Of a DNA stretch of 64,000 nt, positions 35,535 to 45,791 are shown piece by piece. The DNA is taken from assembly GCA_965223045.1 (NCBI GenBank), contig CBDCVN010000013.1, positions 4,960,001-5,024,000 on the forward strand, written 5' to 3'. The translations under genes were made by a program, and so were the position numbers. Numbering within the stretch: the first letter of the stretch is position 1; each line of letters starts with the position of its first letter. Source of the stretch: CBDCVN01 sp965223045. GTDB taxonomy: Bacteria; Deinococcota; Deinococci; Deinococcales; Trueperaceae. The notes beneath the pieces were generated by a model. That model saw nothing but the letters and a program-made list of their open reading frames with translations. It was not told the origin of the DNA and ran no database searches.

Positions 35535-36704
35535 ATGAAGAACTTAAATCCAGTCTTGCTCCTAACCCCCGGTCCTACACCTATTCATCCTAGGTCACTT
35601 GATGCTATGAGTTGGCCTATGCGTGGGCATATGGATGCAGAAGTCTTTGCTTATAATGACCGTATTGTAGAAGACTTGCATAAACTTTATAAAACAGGTG
35701 GGAGCGGCTTTACTAGCTTACTTTCAGGTACAGGGTCATTGGGTATGGAGGCAGGCTTTTCTAACTTACTAGAGCAAGGCGAGAAAGCTTTAATTATTAG
35801 TAATGGTGTCTTTGGCGATCGCAAAATAGATATGGCAGAACGCCTTGGTGCTATTGTTACTCCTCTACGCTTTGAGGCTGGTACACCTATTGATGTAGAT
35901 AAGGTACGAGCTGAAGCCCACCGAGTAGAACCGAAGCTTATAGCTATGGTTCATGGTGAGACTTCTACAGGCGTATTAAACCCTGTGCCAGAAGTTGGAG
36001 AGATTGTTAATGAAGTAGGGGCGCTTTATTCAGTAGATGCTGTCACTACCGTGGGAATGCTCGAGTTTGACATGAAAGCATGGCACGTAGATTATGCCTA
36101 TACAGGTTCACAAAAGTGCCTTTCAGCACCACCTGGTTTGGCTCCCGTAGCATTTAGTGCCAAAGCTGTAGAAACCATTAAAAACCGTGAAACTAAGGTT
36201 AGTACTTGGTACAATGATGCATTAGATATGCTTGGTTACTGGGGATTAGGTGATGGAGGTAGGCAATACCACCACACTGTACCAGTACAACTTCATTGGG
36301 CTACAGGTGAGGCTATTCGTGCTGCTTTAGAAGAAGGCATTGATAATCGTACCCAGCGTGTTTATGTAGTAGGAAAAGTCACTCTGCAAACCTTAGAAAC
36401 ATTAGGCTTTAAGGCTTATGTCCCCAAAGAGTACCGCTTACCAACGGTCCTAGCAGTAAGTTTGCCTGAAAATATAGATGATTCTAAAGTAAGACATCAG
36501 CTTCGGCACGATTATGACATAAGTGTAGCAGGAGGACTGGGGAAAACTGCTGGCAAGATTTGGCGTTTAGGACTAATGGGAGAAAATGCTAGGCCACGCC
36601 ATTACCTAAAGCTTATGGAAGCTCTAGCAGATATTTTACATGCTCCACAGTTACCTAGGTTGTTTGAAGAACTTATAGTAGGTGAATACTGCGCTACAAA
36701 CTAG
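35535..36704 (+). CDS. class V aminotransferase, serine/alanine-glyoxylate type
   Basis: 389 residues. LLLTPGPTPIHP at the start, SGTGSLGMEAG as the phosphate cup, VDAVTTVGMLEFDM with the PLP-binding Asp, and AYTGSQKCLSAPPGLAP with the PLP Lys near residue 195. This is the AGXT-like branch that moves an amino group from serine or alanine to glyoxylate, but many members have other acceptors. A hairpin in its leader suggests regulation by attenuation. An IS1-like element follows about 100 bp downstream. Confidence 0.9.
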   Translation: MKNLNPVLLLTPGPTPIHPRSLDAMSWPMRGHMDAEVFAYNDRIVEDLHKLYKTGGSGFTSLLSGTGSLGMEAGFSNLLEQGEKALIISNGVFGDRKIDMAERLGAIVTPLRFEAGTPIDVDKVRAEAHRVEPKLIAMVHGETSTGVLNPVPEVGEIVNEVGALYSVDAVTTVGMLEFDMKAWHVDYAYTGSQKCLSAPPGLAPVAFSAKAVETIKNRETKVSTWYNDALDMLGYWGLGDGGRQYHHTVPVQLHWATGEAIRAALEEGIDNRTQRVYVVGKVTLQTLETLGFKAYVPKEYRLPTVLAVSLPENIDDSKVRHQLRHDYDISVAGGLGKTAGKIWRLGLMGENARPRHYLKLMEALADILHAPQLPRLFEELIVGEYCATN

Positions 36705-36801
36705 ATTAGGTTGAAATAAATACTTGTCTAGGTATCTAAATATTAGTTCAAGAGGTGATCAAAGCATGAGTTTTCACATTAAGACATTAGTTATAGTTTT
36801 G

Positions 36802-37579
36802 GGTAGTCCTATACATGTAATGATGAGTTATAGTGATGAACAAAATACCAAATGGCTCCAATGTGATTAGTCAATTTCTTTGAAAAAGAAAGAGTTTTCC
36901 TTACTAAACGACCAATTCGTTGACGTAGAGTGCAGTTTAATCTCTCAATTCTATTAGTTTTCCCACTTCGTTTATCCACTGCTCTGTGCCTTTTCCTAGG
37001 AATTACTTCTTCATATGATGCCCAGAAATCACTGTAGCACACTGCACATTGCCTATATACTGCTGGTAAAGAATCCCATAACCCTTGAGCCCCTCTTTTA
37101 TCACGACTGCCTATATAAACCCCTACTATTTCGCCAGTAGCTTGATCAATAGCTAGCCATATCCATACCTTATTACCTTTATGGCCTACAAAAGACCACA
37201 TCTCATCACACTCTATTCTAAGAAACCCTTTATCTTTTTTCTCAACTTCTACTTCCTGCTCTATATTCTCAAACTTGTCATTGACGTATTTTTGCAACCA
37301 AGATTCTGAAACACCAGTGACACGAGCAATAGCAGCAAGTGCTAATCTTTCCAGTAAGAGTTTATCTATCAAATCCTTTTTTCCCTCACTGATAGGAATA
37401 TTTTGAGGATCTTCAACAAATTGCCTACCACAATCTTTACAAATATGATTTTGCTTACCATTGTGAATATGACCATTCTTAACAAAATTATCTGAGGTGC
37501 AATTTGGGCATTTTAAGAAATCTAAAGTCATCGCGCATTTTAAGGCAGCAGGGTTCATCATTACATGAAGGGCACTACC
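36802..37579 (-). mobile_element. IS1-like insertion sequence, copy 1 (intact), 778 bp
   Basis: The ends are GGTAGTCCTATACATGTAAT and, inverted, GGTAGTGCCCTTCATGTAAT. A copy of exactly the same net length lies at 42875-49231, split by other elements. No clear target duplication flanks this copy (TAGTTTTG against AAAAAATT). Confidence 0.88.
36809..37561 (-). CDS. IS1-like transposase, single-ORF type
   Basis: 250 residues. N-terminal zinc-finger-like CPNCTSDNF...HICKDCGRQF, a helix-turn-helix region (LALAAIARVTGVSESWLQ), then the DDE-type catalytic part with IECDEMWSFVGHKGN (first Asp), CYSDFWASYEEV (second Asp) and TNRIERLNCTLRQRIGRLVR (Glu). This corresponds to InsA plus InsB fused in one frame, as in a subset of IS1-family elements. 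It is intact and probably active. Confidence 0.9.
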   Translation of the reverse strand: MMNPAALKCAMTLDFLKCPNCTSDNFVKNGHIHNGKQNHICKDCGRQFVEDPQNIPISEGKKDLIDKLLLERLALAAIARVTGVSESWLQKYVNDKFENIEQEVEVEKKDKGFLRIECDEMWSFVGHKGNKVWIWLAIDQATGEIVGVYIGSRDKRGAQGLWDSLPAVYRQCAVCYSDFWASYEEVIPRKRHRAVDKRSGKTNRIERLNCTLRQRIGRLVRKTLSFSKKLTNHIGAIWYFVHHYNSSLHV

Positions 37580-37629
37580 AAAAAATTTGATGATGCACTT
37601 GTGCGCACCATCTTAAGAAATCCTCTAAA

Positions 37630-38263
37630 TTATTTAGTTTTTTCCTGAATTTTAAAGATCAAAGCTGCCAATACACCACCAACTAATGGGCCTGCTAGGT
37701 ACAGCCAAAGATTTGCAAAGGAGCCATTGCCTAATAACACATCTATTACAATAGGACCAGCTCCAACAGCAGGGTTGAAAGCACCACCAGATATGGGGCC
37801 GCCAGCAAAGGCTGCTGCTACAATTGTAAAACCAATTGCAAGGCCGTAATAAGAGTTACCCTCAGTGGCTTCTGATGTTGCTACATTGAGTACCACCAAA
37901 CAAAGCGCAAATGTATATAAAACCTCTACTAGTAATGCAGCAGTGATGGAACTGGTTTCAGCAGGGCTTGGAGCAAAGGTACTGCCTAAAATTACAAAGA
38001 CTATGCCACTTGCTGCTAGTGCTCCACCTATTTGGGAAATTATATAGCCTATAAAATCCTTAAAACCCAGTTTCCCACGTATTAATACAGCCAAAGAAAC
38101 TGCTGGATTGTAATGGGCTCCAGAAATATGGCCTCCCATATAAACCATAACCATCAAAGAGGCCCCAATTGCTAATGGCGCTAAAGGCAATTCTAAAAGA
38201 ACTGCTAATCCAATGGTTAAAACAAGAAAAAAGGTCCCAAGAAACTCTGTTAGATACTTATTA
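37630..38263 (-). pseudogene. aquaporin/MIP-family channel gene, start removed by MITE insertion
   Basis: The minus-strand frame from 38263 down to 37630 encodes KYLTEFLGTFFLVLTIGLAV, the standard N-terminus of an aquaporin. It continues with GGHISGAHYNPAVSLA (first NPA) and GGAFNPAVGAGP (second NPA). Six membrane segments are present. The MITE at 38264-38571 sits just before the first conserved codons and separates them from the original start region. The best start left, a TTG at 38190, would lose the first membrane helix. It is probably inactive. Confidence 0.82.
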
Positions 38264-38571
38264 CTGGAATTACGCAGGCTCTAATTACTCATCTAGATAA
38301 GGGTTTTTGCCGACCACATGCCATAAGATGTGCCTCTGACGCAAAATCGTTTTTTACTATTTCCTGCACAGTAATCTTACCCACCTCAAAATGCCTCTAA
38401 AAACTTTTTGGGGTAATTCCACACTTATACTTTTTGTCAGATAATACCTCAACCTGTCTGGAAAAGAGTTTACGCTCTAAGAGAATAAATCATTCCTGCA
38501 CACATCTTTAGAAAGGTATATGCAGGAATACTTTGTTTGTGAAAGACTTTTTAAGGGGTGCGTAATTCCAG
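38264..38571 (+). mobile_element. 308-bp MITE, copy 3
   Basis: Same orientation as copy 1, with 13-bp inverted ends (CTGGAATTACGCA/TGCGTAATTCCAG) and target duplication TTATTA at 38258-38263 and 38572-38577. It interrupts the 5' end of the aquaporin gene. Confidence 0.93.
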
Positions 38572-38702
38572 TTATTAATAATTGTTCACCTACTATCCTA
38601 TTTGTGTGCAAATATATACATAAATAACTTGTCCCCTACCCTGATTCCTTAGCGTAGCATAACAAAATTGGAAACCTTTGGGGTTTCATCGTAAAGTTAA
38701 CT

Positions 38703-41700
38703 ATGTTAGTTCTTTGGATTTTATTAGGGATACTAGTGGGGCTTGCAGGTGGATACATTGGTTGGATTTTAGGAGCTCTACTAGGGGCTGTTATTGGTAT
38801 TATCCTTGACTTGCGTTTTAGAAGATCAATTAACAGCCACAAAAAAGAAGCAGAAAAACGTTTAGAGCAAATTGAGGGCCAACTTGACATATCACAACCC
38901 TTAAAATCTATTACAAAAGGAAAGCTTTTAGATCTTCCTGAACAATTAGAGGAAAGACTCGAGCAAAATGAATTTAATATAACTCAACTTTTTGAAGATC
39001 AAATCATACTCCAAAAAAGGTTAAAGAAAATTGAAACTGAACTTGGCATAAAGCCTAAAGAAACTAGCACTACTTTTGATAAAGAGACAAGTACCACTAT
39101 AACCCCAGTAACAGAAGACGTTCCAGATATTTTAGCTTCTACCAGCAAGGTTACAGCCCAAGCAACAACTCCACCACAAACACCTATAACAATCAGTAAC
39201 CAGCCAGTAACTGATCCCCCTCTTGAAAACATTCCGTCTAAACAAACTACCCAAGCAGATACTTCACCTTTAGAATATACAAGTTCTACTAGTCATTCAT
39301 CTTCTTATGACTCGTACCATAAAGAAAATATACCTTCAAGCAATGATACTCGAGGACCTAATCTGGTCAGTAAATTTTTTAGGCTTGTCCTTACTTTCTT
39401 TAGTGAAGGTAATTCCCTAGCTCGCATAGGAACAATACTACTGTTAATTGGACTAGGATTTTTAATTCAATATGCAGCAAGACAAAGTCTACAATTAGGA
39501 ATTCTAAGTGCTGCTCTTACAGGTATAACCCTACTAGGCTTTGGCTGGGTTTTGCGACGTAGCAGACGTATTTATAGCTTAAGTTTACAAGGTGGTGGCC
39601 TTGGCGTACTTTACCTAAGCTTGTTTGCTAGCCTAAAACTCTTACCACTACCTATTACTTTTAGCGCACTTATTTTAGTAGGTATTTTAGCAGCAGCTTT
39701 GTCAGTGGTGCAAAATGCTCCTTCTTTGGCTGTATTGGCTACCCTTGGTGGATTCTTATCACCAGTTTTGGCTACCTTCAATGCAGACTTGCATGTGCCT
39801 CTCTTTTCTTACTATCTCCTACTCAATATAGGCATAGCTACCATAGCATGGTTTAAAGCATGGCGCTGGTTAAACCTGATTGGTTTTATTTTTACTTTTA
39901 GTATTGGTGGAATTTGGGGTGGACTTAATTATAAATCAGAGCTTTTCTACAGCACAGAGCCCTTTTTAATAGCTTTTGCTTTGCTTTATATAGTTATTGC
40001 AATACTTTATGCTGGTCGTCAACCTCCTAAGTTAAAAGGTTTAGTAGATGGTGTAATAGTTTTTGGCTTGCCAGTAGTTGCCTTTTCATTGCAAGCAGCT
40101 TTAGTGCAGAATACATCGAGCATGGCTTTAAGTAGTTCACTTAGTGCTGCTTTTTATTTATCTTTGTCAGGATTACTATTTTGGCTAGGTCCTAGAAGCA
40201 TGCATCTATTAAGTGAAGCATTTCTAGCTATTGGCCTTGCTTTTGTTACTATAACTTTCCCATTAGCCTTTGGAGCTTCGTGGACAGGTACAGGATGGGC
40301 TTTAGAAGGAATAGGGCTTTTGTGGGTAGGACTCCGTCAAAATAGTTTCTGGATGCGCCTTTCAGGAATGCTGGTACAAATTGCAGCAGCAGTAGCACTC
40401 TTTTGGAACCTCTGGTGGAATTTAGAGAATATAAATTCATATTACTTTGCTGAACAAATCTTTATTTTTGGAGCAGTAATCTTGGCACTAGCAGGAATAA
40501 TGAGTGCTGGTTTACTATACCATGCTAAAAAGCAGGATAATGAATCTAATCTCCTTACTTCTTTTATTTGGGAAGCTAAACTTAGCCCCTTTTTTCTAGG
40601 CTATGGGCTTATTTGGTGGTTAATAGCAGGCGTAGCATCAATTGACTTATTGCTACCTCGAGAGCATGACGCCATGGTTTTTATAACTTTTGTTAGCCTA
40701 ACAAGCTTAGCTTGTGTAACTCTAAGCCCTCTACTTAAATGGACAACATTACGTCGCCCAGCTTTGATCTTAATTTTAATGCTCTTGTATATACATCTAG
40801 CTACGAATGCTTGGATAAATGGAGGCTTAGGCTATTTCTATCCTAGTGAGAACTTTGGCTGGCTAGTTTGGCCTTTAGCTATACTGATTCACCGTTTTGT
40901 ACTCAAAGACTGTGCAGCGCTGAATGATAATAGAGATTGGTGGCAAGGAAGTTTATGGCTTTCACATGCAGCTAATCTTTGGCTTGTTACTTGGCTTTTA
41001 GTGCAGGAGCTTCCCCGCTGGCTGGAAAGAATCTCTCTAATTCAACCCTATAATCAAATCCTTGTAGAGATAGGACCTTATCTTGTCCTTAGCTTTGTTA
41101 TTTTCTTTGTTAGTAGCAAGCATATAAGAAAACTAGGTTGGTTTGGTAATTACCAAAAAGCTTACCTTACTGGGGGGCTAATACCACTAGCAACAATTTT
41201 ATGGATTTTGGCAGCCATTAATTACATAAATTATGCCAGTGGAACTTATACTACTTACCTAAACCCACTAGATATTGCCCATGGCTTAACTCTAGTAGCC
41301 CTCTTTATTTGGTATTTACGCTTATTTGATGCACTAAAACAGCAATCCTTAACCTCATTTGCTTTAGCCTTATTTGCTTCAAATAGTTTTATATGGATTT
41401 ATCAGTTTTTATTAAATGGGAATGAATACAGCTACTATTCTTCTTATACTTCTACAGCCTTAATGCTAAGTGTTAGTCACCTCTTTAGTGCCTATTTAGC
41501 TAAGATTAGTGTCTCATCAATTAAGCAGGAAGCTAATGGTCAAAGTGTAGGTAGTTCAAATGCTTACATGCTGGGAATTATTGCCAATTCAACCTTATCT
41601 GTAGGCCTTTTCTGGTTGGTTACAGCAGTTTTTGTCCAGACTAACAGTAGTGTATTACCAACCTATGCATTGGCTATGTTAATTGGTTTCTTAACAGTTA

Positions 41701-42710
41701 TAGCTCTGAGTTGTCATTTTGTTGGTAAAGTGCTTAGGTGGCCAACCTTACAAGGCATGGGTCTTTTGTTGTTGCCAGCCCTCATTATAGCAGTAATTCA
41801 GTTCCCAGAAAATGTATTATCTAGCTGGGCAATTTTGACATGGATCTTGGCTTTTGTAACTTATTATTGGCTGCTAAAGCAAGCGCTTAATTTGCCTGCA
41901 GCAGGTAAGCTTTTTGATTACTTTGCTTTTGCTCATAGTGTAAGTTTATGGTTTATTACTTACCTTTTAGCCAGTGGATTTACCCAGTTTTTCCAGCAAA
42001 CGTTAGCCAATAATGATACTTGGTCATTAGTAGGTTGGGGAACTGCTATGTTAATTATAACTGCTATGTTAAGCTCAGAAAAGTTTAGAAATTTGCCCTG
42101 GCTTAAGCCCTATAAAGAAAGGTTATTTACCTTGGCCCTAACTCCTTTGAGCATATTGCTATGGCTTTGGTTAATGTCAGCTAATTTTAATAGCGCTACT
42201 GCGCTGCCTTTAAGTTATATACCTATTTTGAACCCCCTTGATCTTACTCAAGCATTTAGCCTTTTAGTACTTATTTGGTGGGCTAGTAAATGCCGCCGTA
42301 AATTTAGTTTAGCTAAGTCACAAAAAAACACTTTAACTGTAGCTCTTATTGTTGCAGGTATTTCTTGGCCTAGTGTAATGGTTTTGCGCAGTGTTCACCA
42401 TTTATTAGAGGTACCTTATACTTTTGAGGCTCTTTATGGCTCGAGCTTTGTGCAAACAGCACTTTCTATTTTTTGGACAAGTTTTGCACTTGTTGCTATG
42501 GTCATAGCTGCTCGCCGCAAAGTGTATTTGCCATGGCTAATTGGTGCAGGTTTACTAACACTGGTGGTAACCAAGTTGTTTTTAGTGGATTTATCAAAGG
42601 CAGATACTTTGGCTAGGGTTATTTCTTTCATTGCTGTGGGAGTTCTATTATTACTTATTGGTTATGTTGCTCCTGTGCCACCTATTAAGGCAATTAAGAA
42701 CAAAAAGTGA
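38703..42710 (+). CDS. DUF2339-family giant membrane protein
   Basis: 1335 residues. An N-terminal glycine-rich membrane hairpin (LLGILVGLAGGYIGWILGAL), a coiled-coil stretch (about residues 45-115), a Ser/Thr-rich linker (about 120-215), then roughly thirty membrane segments up to the end. This layout is that of the DUF2339 family, of unknown function, sometimes linked to envelope or sugar metabolism. It stands alone. It contains several CTCGAG motifs and so belongs to the host background. Confidence 0.8.
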   Translation: MLVLWILLGILVGLAGGYIGWILGALLGAVIGIILDLRFRRSINSHKKEAEKRLEQIEGQLDISQPLKSITKGKLLDLPEQLEERLEQNEFNITQLFEDQIILQKRLKKIETELGIKPKETSTTFDKETSTTITPVTEDVPDILASTSKVTAQATTPPQTPITISNQPVTDPPLENIPSKQTTQADTSPLEYTSSTSHSSSYDSYHKENIPSSNDTRGPNLVSKFFRLVLTFFSEGNSLARIGTILLLIGLGFLIQYAARQSLQLGILSAALTGITLLGFGWVLRRSRRIYSLSLQGGGLGVLYLSLFASLKLLPLPITFSALILVGILAAALSVVQNAPSLAVLATLGGFLSPVLATFNADLHVPLFSYYLLLNIGIATIAWFKAWRWLNLIGFIFTFSIGGIWGGLNYKSELFYSTEPFLIAFALLYIVIAILYAGRQPPKLKGLVDGVIVFGLPVVAFSLQAALVQNTSSMALSSSLSAAFYLSLSGLLFWLGPRSMHLLSEAFLAIGLAFVTITFPLAFGASWTGTGWALEGIGLLWVGLRQNSFWMRLSGMLVQIAAAVALFWNLWWNLENINSYYFAEQIFIFGAVILALAGIMSAGLLYHAKKQDNESNLLTSFIWEAKLSPFFLGYGLIWWLIAGVASIDLLLPREHDAMVFITFVSLTSLACVTLSPLLKWTTLRRPALILILMLLYIHLATNAWINGGLGYFYPSENFGWLVWPLAILIHRFVLKDCAALNDNRDWWQGSLWLSHAANLWLVTWLLVQELPRWLERISLIQPYNQILVEIGPYLVLSFVIFFVSSKHIRKLGWFGNYQKAYLTGGLIPLATILWILAAINYINYASGTYTTYLNPLDIAHGLTLVALFIWYLRLFDALKQQSLTSFALALFASNSFIWIYQFLLNGNEYSYYSSYTSTALMLSVSHLFSAYLAKISVSSIKQEANGQSVGSSNAYMLGIIANSTLSVGLFWLVTAVFVQTNSSVLPTYALAMLIGFLTVIALSCHFVGKVLRWPTLQGMGLLLLPALIIAVIQFPENVLSSWAILTWILAFVTYYWLLKQALNLPAAGKLFDYFAFAHSVSLWFITYLLASGFTQFFQQTLANNDTWSLVGWGTAMLIITAMLSSEKFRNLPWLKPYKERLFTLALTPLSILLWLWLMSANFNSATALPLSYIPILNPLDLTQAFSLLVLIWWASKCRRKFSLAKSQKNTLTVALIVAGISWPSVMVLRSVHHLLEVPYTFEALYGSSFVQTALSIFWTSFALVAMVIAARRKVYLPWLIGAGLLTLVVTKLFLVDLSKADTLARVISFIAVGVLLLLIGYVAPVPPIKAIKNKK

Positions 42711-42730
42711 GATGTGTTATGGTTTTGTAT

Positions 42731-42860
42731 GCTAAAAGCGAGTTAAAGCTGAATATTTTGTATAGAGGGATTCTTGGTGGATATCACGCACTGTACACCT
42801 AAAAAATCTTAAGAGTAAATGTCTAAAACTAAGCTGTTTAAGGTATAATAGAGTTGTTTC
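42731..42860 (+). repeat. intergenic module, copy B
   Basis: Homologous to the module at 12731: GAGTTAAAGCTGAATATTTT, then TAAATGTCTAAAACTAAGC and AAGGTATAATAGAGTTG. It includes a TATAAT box near 42845. The IS1-like element is inserted shortly after it (42875), so any gene that it once served has been separated from it. Confidence 0.55.
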
Positions 42861-42881
42861 TAACATAAGACTTTGGTAGTC

Positions 42882-43145
42882 CTATACATGTAATGATGAG
42901 TTATAGTGATGAACAAAATACCAAATGGCTCCAATGTGATTAGTCAATTTCTTTGAAAAAGAAAGAGTTTTTCTTACTAAACGACCAATTCGTTGACGTA
43001 GAGTGCAGTTTAATCTCTCAATTCTATTAGTTTTCCCACTTCGTTTATCCACTGCTCTGTGCCTTTTCCTAGGAATTACTTCTTCATATGATGCCCAGAA
43101 ATCACTGTAGCACACTGCACATTGCCTATATACTGCTGGTAAAGA
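42882..43145 (-). pseudogene. IS1-like transposase, C-terminal half
   Basis: Encodes the last third of the IS1-like transposase (from SLPAVYRQCAVCYSDFWASY to HHYNSSLHV), identical to the intact copy. The IS1634-like element cuts it at 43146. The missing N-terminal half lies at 48725-49213, 5.6 kb away on the same strand. Confidence 0.92.
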
Positions 43146-43417
43146 CTGAAGTTTATTGATCAAAATCGGCGTTAGCATCTTTCTACACAATGCAAATGGG
43201 TAATTCAGGGTGCAATACTGTAGACACTAAAAGTTGAATTAATTGTCAAAATCTGCTATCCTGTACTTTAGCTATGAGGAATAGGTCTTCTGGGATGCAT
43301 GTAGCTACAAGCACTCGCCAGTATAAAGGAAAAACTTATAAATCTTACTTACTGAGACGTTCTTATCGTAAAGATGGCAAGGTAAAAAAAGAAACCCTAG
43401 CAAACCTAAGTCCACTA

Positions 43418-44379
43418 GAGGGTGTTTGGAAATTAGTGTTCCTTTGAAAGATCTAGCATTTTGGCTGAAATTTGAACTAAGTATATCATTTCAGAAATGA
43501 AGTAGCTATACCCAATATATGTCAGTATAGCTACTATGAAAACAAATCATAGACAAGCATACTCTACTGACGTTACTGATGTACAGTGGCTTATAATTGA
43601 AGCCTTTCTACTTAAAGTTTTGACCAAAAGTACTAAGCGGGGACGTCCCATGAGCCTTGATCTCCGTGAAATCGTAAATGCTATACGTTACCTTCTGCGC
43701 AATGGTTGTACTTGGCGTGATCTTCCACATGATTTTCCTGCCTATCAAAGTGTGCGTTATCACTTTGATAAATGGTGTAAATCAGGTTTGTGGAAGGCTT
43801 TAAACAAACATTTACGCAGAAAACTCCGTGAGCAGGAAGGAAAACTTGCTGATTGCAGTGTAGGTATTGCCGATAGTCAATCGGTCAAAGGTAGTGTGCA
43901 TGAAGAGAATGGGTACGATGGAGGAAAAAAGGTTAATGGACGTAAACGTCATATATTGGTTGATACCATGGGATTATTGATAGTTGTACTTGTAACTACA
44001 GCGAATAGGTCAGATAAGAAAGGATTAGAGCAAATGTTGAAGGCCATAAAAAGCACTATGCCAAGATTAAAAGTAATAAAAGCAGATCAAGGTTATGTCA
44101 GTGCGAGATTAGAGAAGTGGGTGCTGGACATATGTGGGTGGATATTAGAAGTAACAAAGAAACCAGAAGGAAAAGGTTTTCAAGTTATCCCACAAAGATG
44201 GGTAGTGGAGAGGACATTTGCATGGTTAGGAAACTATAGACGCTTAAGTAAAGATTATGAAGTATTAGCAGCAACAAGTGAAGCCTTTATCTACATGGCT
44301 ATGTGTGATATCATGACCAAGCGTTTAGCGCATCAATCCACTCCCAATTTTGCTTAATAGATATTTCCCAAACACCCTC
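43418..44379 (+). mobile_element. IS5-family insertion sequence, copy 2, 962 bp
   Basis: Same length and ends as the copy at 17665-18626, in the opposite orientation, flanked by TA (43416-43417, 44380-44381). It is inserted near the 5' end of the IS1634-like transposase gene. Confidence 0.94.
43536..44357 (+). CDS. IS5-family transposase, second copy
   Basis: 273 residues, identical in protein sequence to the transposase at 17687-18508, with intact GIADSQSVKGS, VIKADQGYVS and WVVERTFAWLGNYRRL blocks. The identity of the two copies points to recent transposition; either could be the source of the other or both could derive from a third copy. Confidence 0.94.
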   Translation: MKTNHRQAYSTDVTDVQWLIIEAFLLKVLTKSTKRGRPMSLDLREIVNAIRYLLRNGCTWRDLPHDFPAYQSVRYHFDKWCKSGLWKALNKHLRRKLREQEGKLADCSVGIADSQSVKGSVHEENGYDGGKKVNGRKRHILVDTMGLLIVVLVTTANRSDKKGLEQMLKAIKSTMPRLKVIKADQGYVSARLEKWVLDICGWILEVTKKPEGKGFQVIPQRWVVERTFAWLGNYRRLSKDYEVLAATSEAFIYMAMCDIMTKRLAHQSTPNFA

Positions 44380-44940
44380 TAGGTGATGAAATTATAGAAA
44401 TGATCCGAAGCTGTTTAAAGGGTAAGCAGTTTGTACCTATAGATCAAGCTTTTGAAGTGATTGAATCTAAGCATCATGGACATGTAAAAGCAGTAATAAA
44501 AGCTATGGAGAAACTAGAGTTTAAGAAGTTAATAGCAAGTCGTGCCACACAAGAAAGAAACTTAGTAGAAGCATTGATAGCAGCAAGGATACTAGCACCA
44601 AATAGTAAATTAGCAACAATAAGATGGTGGGAAACAACAACTTTACCAGAAATGCTAGAAGTAAGGAAAGCAAGGGAAGAAGAAGTGTGTAAGGTAATGG
44701 AATGGTTGGAAGCAAGGCAAGGATATATAGAAAAGAAATTAACAAATAGGCATGTCAAAGGGGAGAAAGTATTAATGTATGACATGAGTTCAAGTTATTT
44801 TGAAGGAGAGGAATGTCCATTAGCAAAATGGGGACAGAATTGAGGTGAACCCAATTGATCGGACAAAAAATTAAGGTTAATTAAGACCTACTAAAATGAT
44901 ATCAAATTGAGATTACATTGTTTGTAAGCTTGATAACAAC

Positions 44941-45777
44941 CTATCCTGTTATTATTGATTTAGTTTTCTCCTCTCTGTAAACTAATTCAGGCGTTTTGTA
45001 CTGCAATGATTGATGCGGACGTTCACTGTTATAAAATTGTAAGTACTTTCCTATTTCTTCCCTTCCTTGCTCTATATTTTTGTATTCCTTTAGATATACT
45101 TCTTCATACTTTACCGTTCTCCACAACCTTTCTGTAAATATATTATCCATGTAGCACCCTCTTCCGTCCATGCTGATTGCTATTTCGTTTGCCTTCAATA
45201 TATCCGTAAACTCATGACTTGTGTACTGACTACCTTGATCTGTATTGAATATCTCTGGCTTCTCTCCTTCCAACGCCTCTTCTAATGCTTCTATACAAAA
45301 CTCTGCTTTCATGCTATTCGAAACTTCCCATGAAACAACATAACGGCTATACCAATCCATTACTACTACCAGATAGCAATATCCTCCTTGCAAACGTATA
45401 TACGTAATATCACTAGCCCATACCTGATTTGGTTTGTTTATGATTTTGTTTTTCAGAAGGTATGGGTAAATTTTATGTCCTTCCTTTGGTTTACTTAGTT
45501 TGGGTTTGGCATATATAGCTTGCAAACCCATCAGACACATCAAACGATATACTCTTTTATGATTGACCTTATAGCTTTCTCTATTTAGCATTGCTGTTAT
45601 CTTGCGATAACCTAGAAAAGGATGATCTGTATACAACTCATCTATCCTTTGCATCAACTTTTCATTGAGGTCACTAATTCCTGTAGGTCGATAGTAATAA
45701 CTACTACGATTCAGTCTCAGTAACTCACATTGCTTAGTAATGCTCAATTGAGGGTGCCTTGGATCAACTATCAACAT
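44941..45777 (-). CDS. IS3-family transposase OrfB (integrase domain)
   Basis: 278 residues. NQVWASDITYIRLQGGYCYLV gives the first Asp, PEIFNTDQGSQYTSHEF the second and FYNSERPHQSLQYKTP the Glu-following block of the rve integrase core. The frame stays open upstream of the ATG as LSQEER, so the full enzyme is probably an OrfAB fusion made by a -1 frameshift near the A-rich end of orfA. Identical in protein to the second copy. Confidence 0.93.
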   Translation of the reverse strand: MLIVDPRHPQLSITKQCELLRLNRSSYYYRPTGISDLNEKLMQRIDELYTDHPFLGYRKITAMLNRESYKVNHKRVYRLMCLMGLQAIYAKPKLSKPKEGHKIYPYLLKNKIINKPNQVWASDITYIRLQGGYCYLVVVMDWYSRYVVSWEVSNSMKAEFCIEALEEALEGEKPEIFNTDQGSQYTSHEFTDILKANEIAISMDGRGCYMDNIFTERLWRTVKYEEVYLKEYKNIEQGREEIGKYLQFYNSERPHQSLQYKTPELVYREEKTKSIITG

Positions 45778-45791
45778 ACGTTCCTCTTGAC

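Noticed and set aside
44474..44785. Frames opposite the IS1634-like transposase, and similar ones in other IS elements
   Set aside because: Antisense shadows with low-complexity Leu/Ser/Pro composition.
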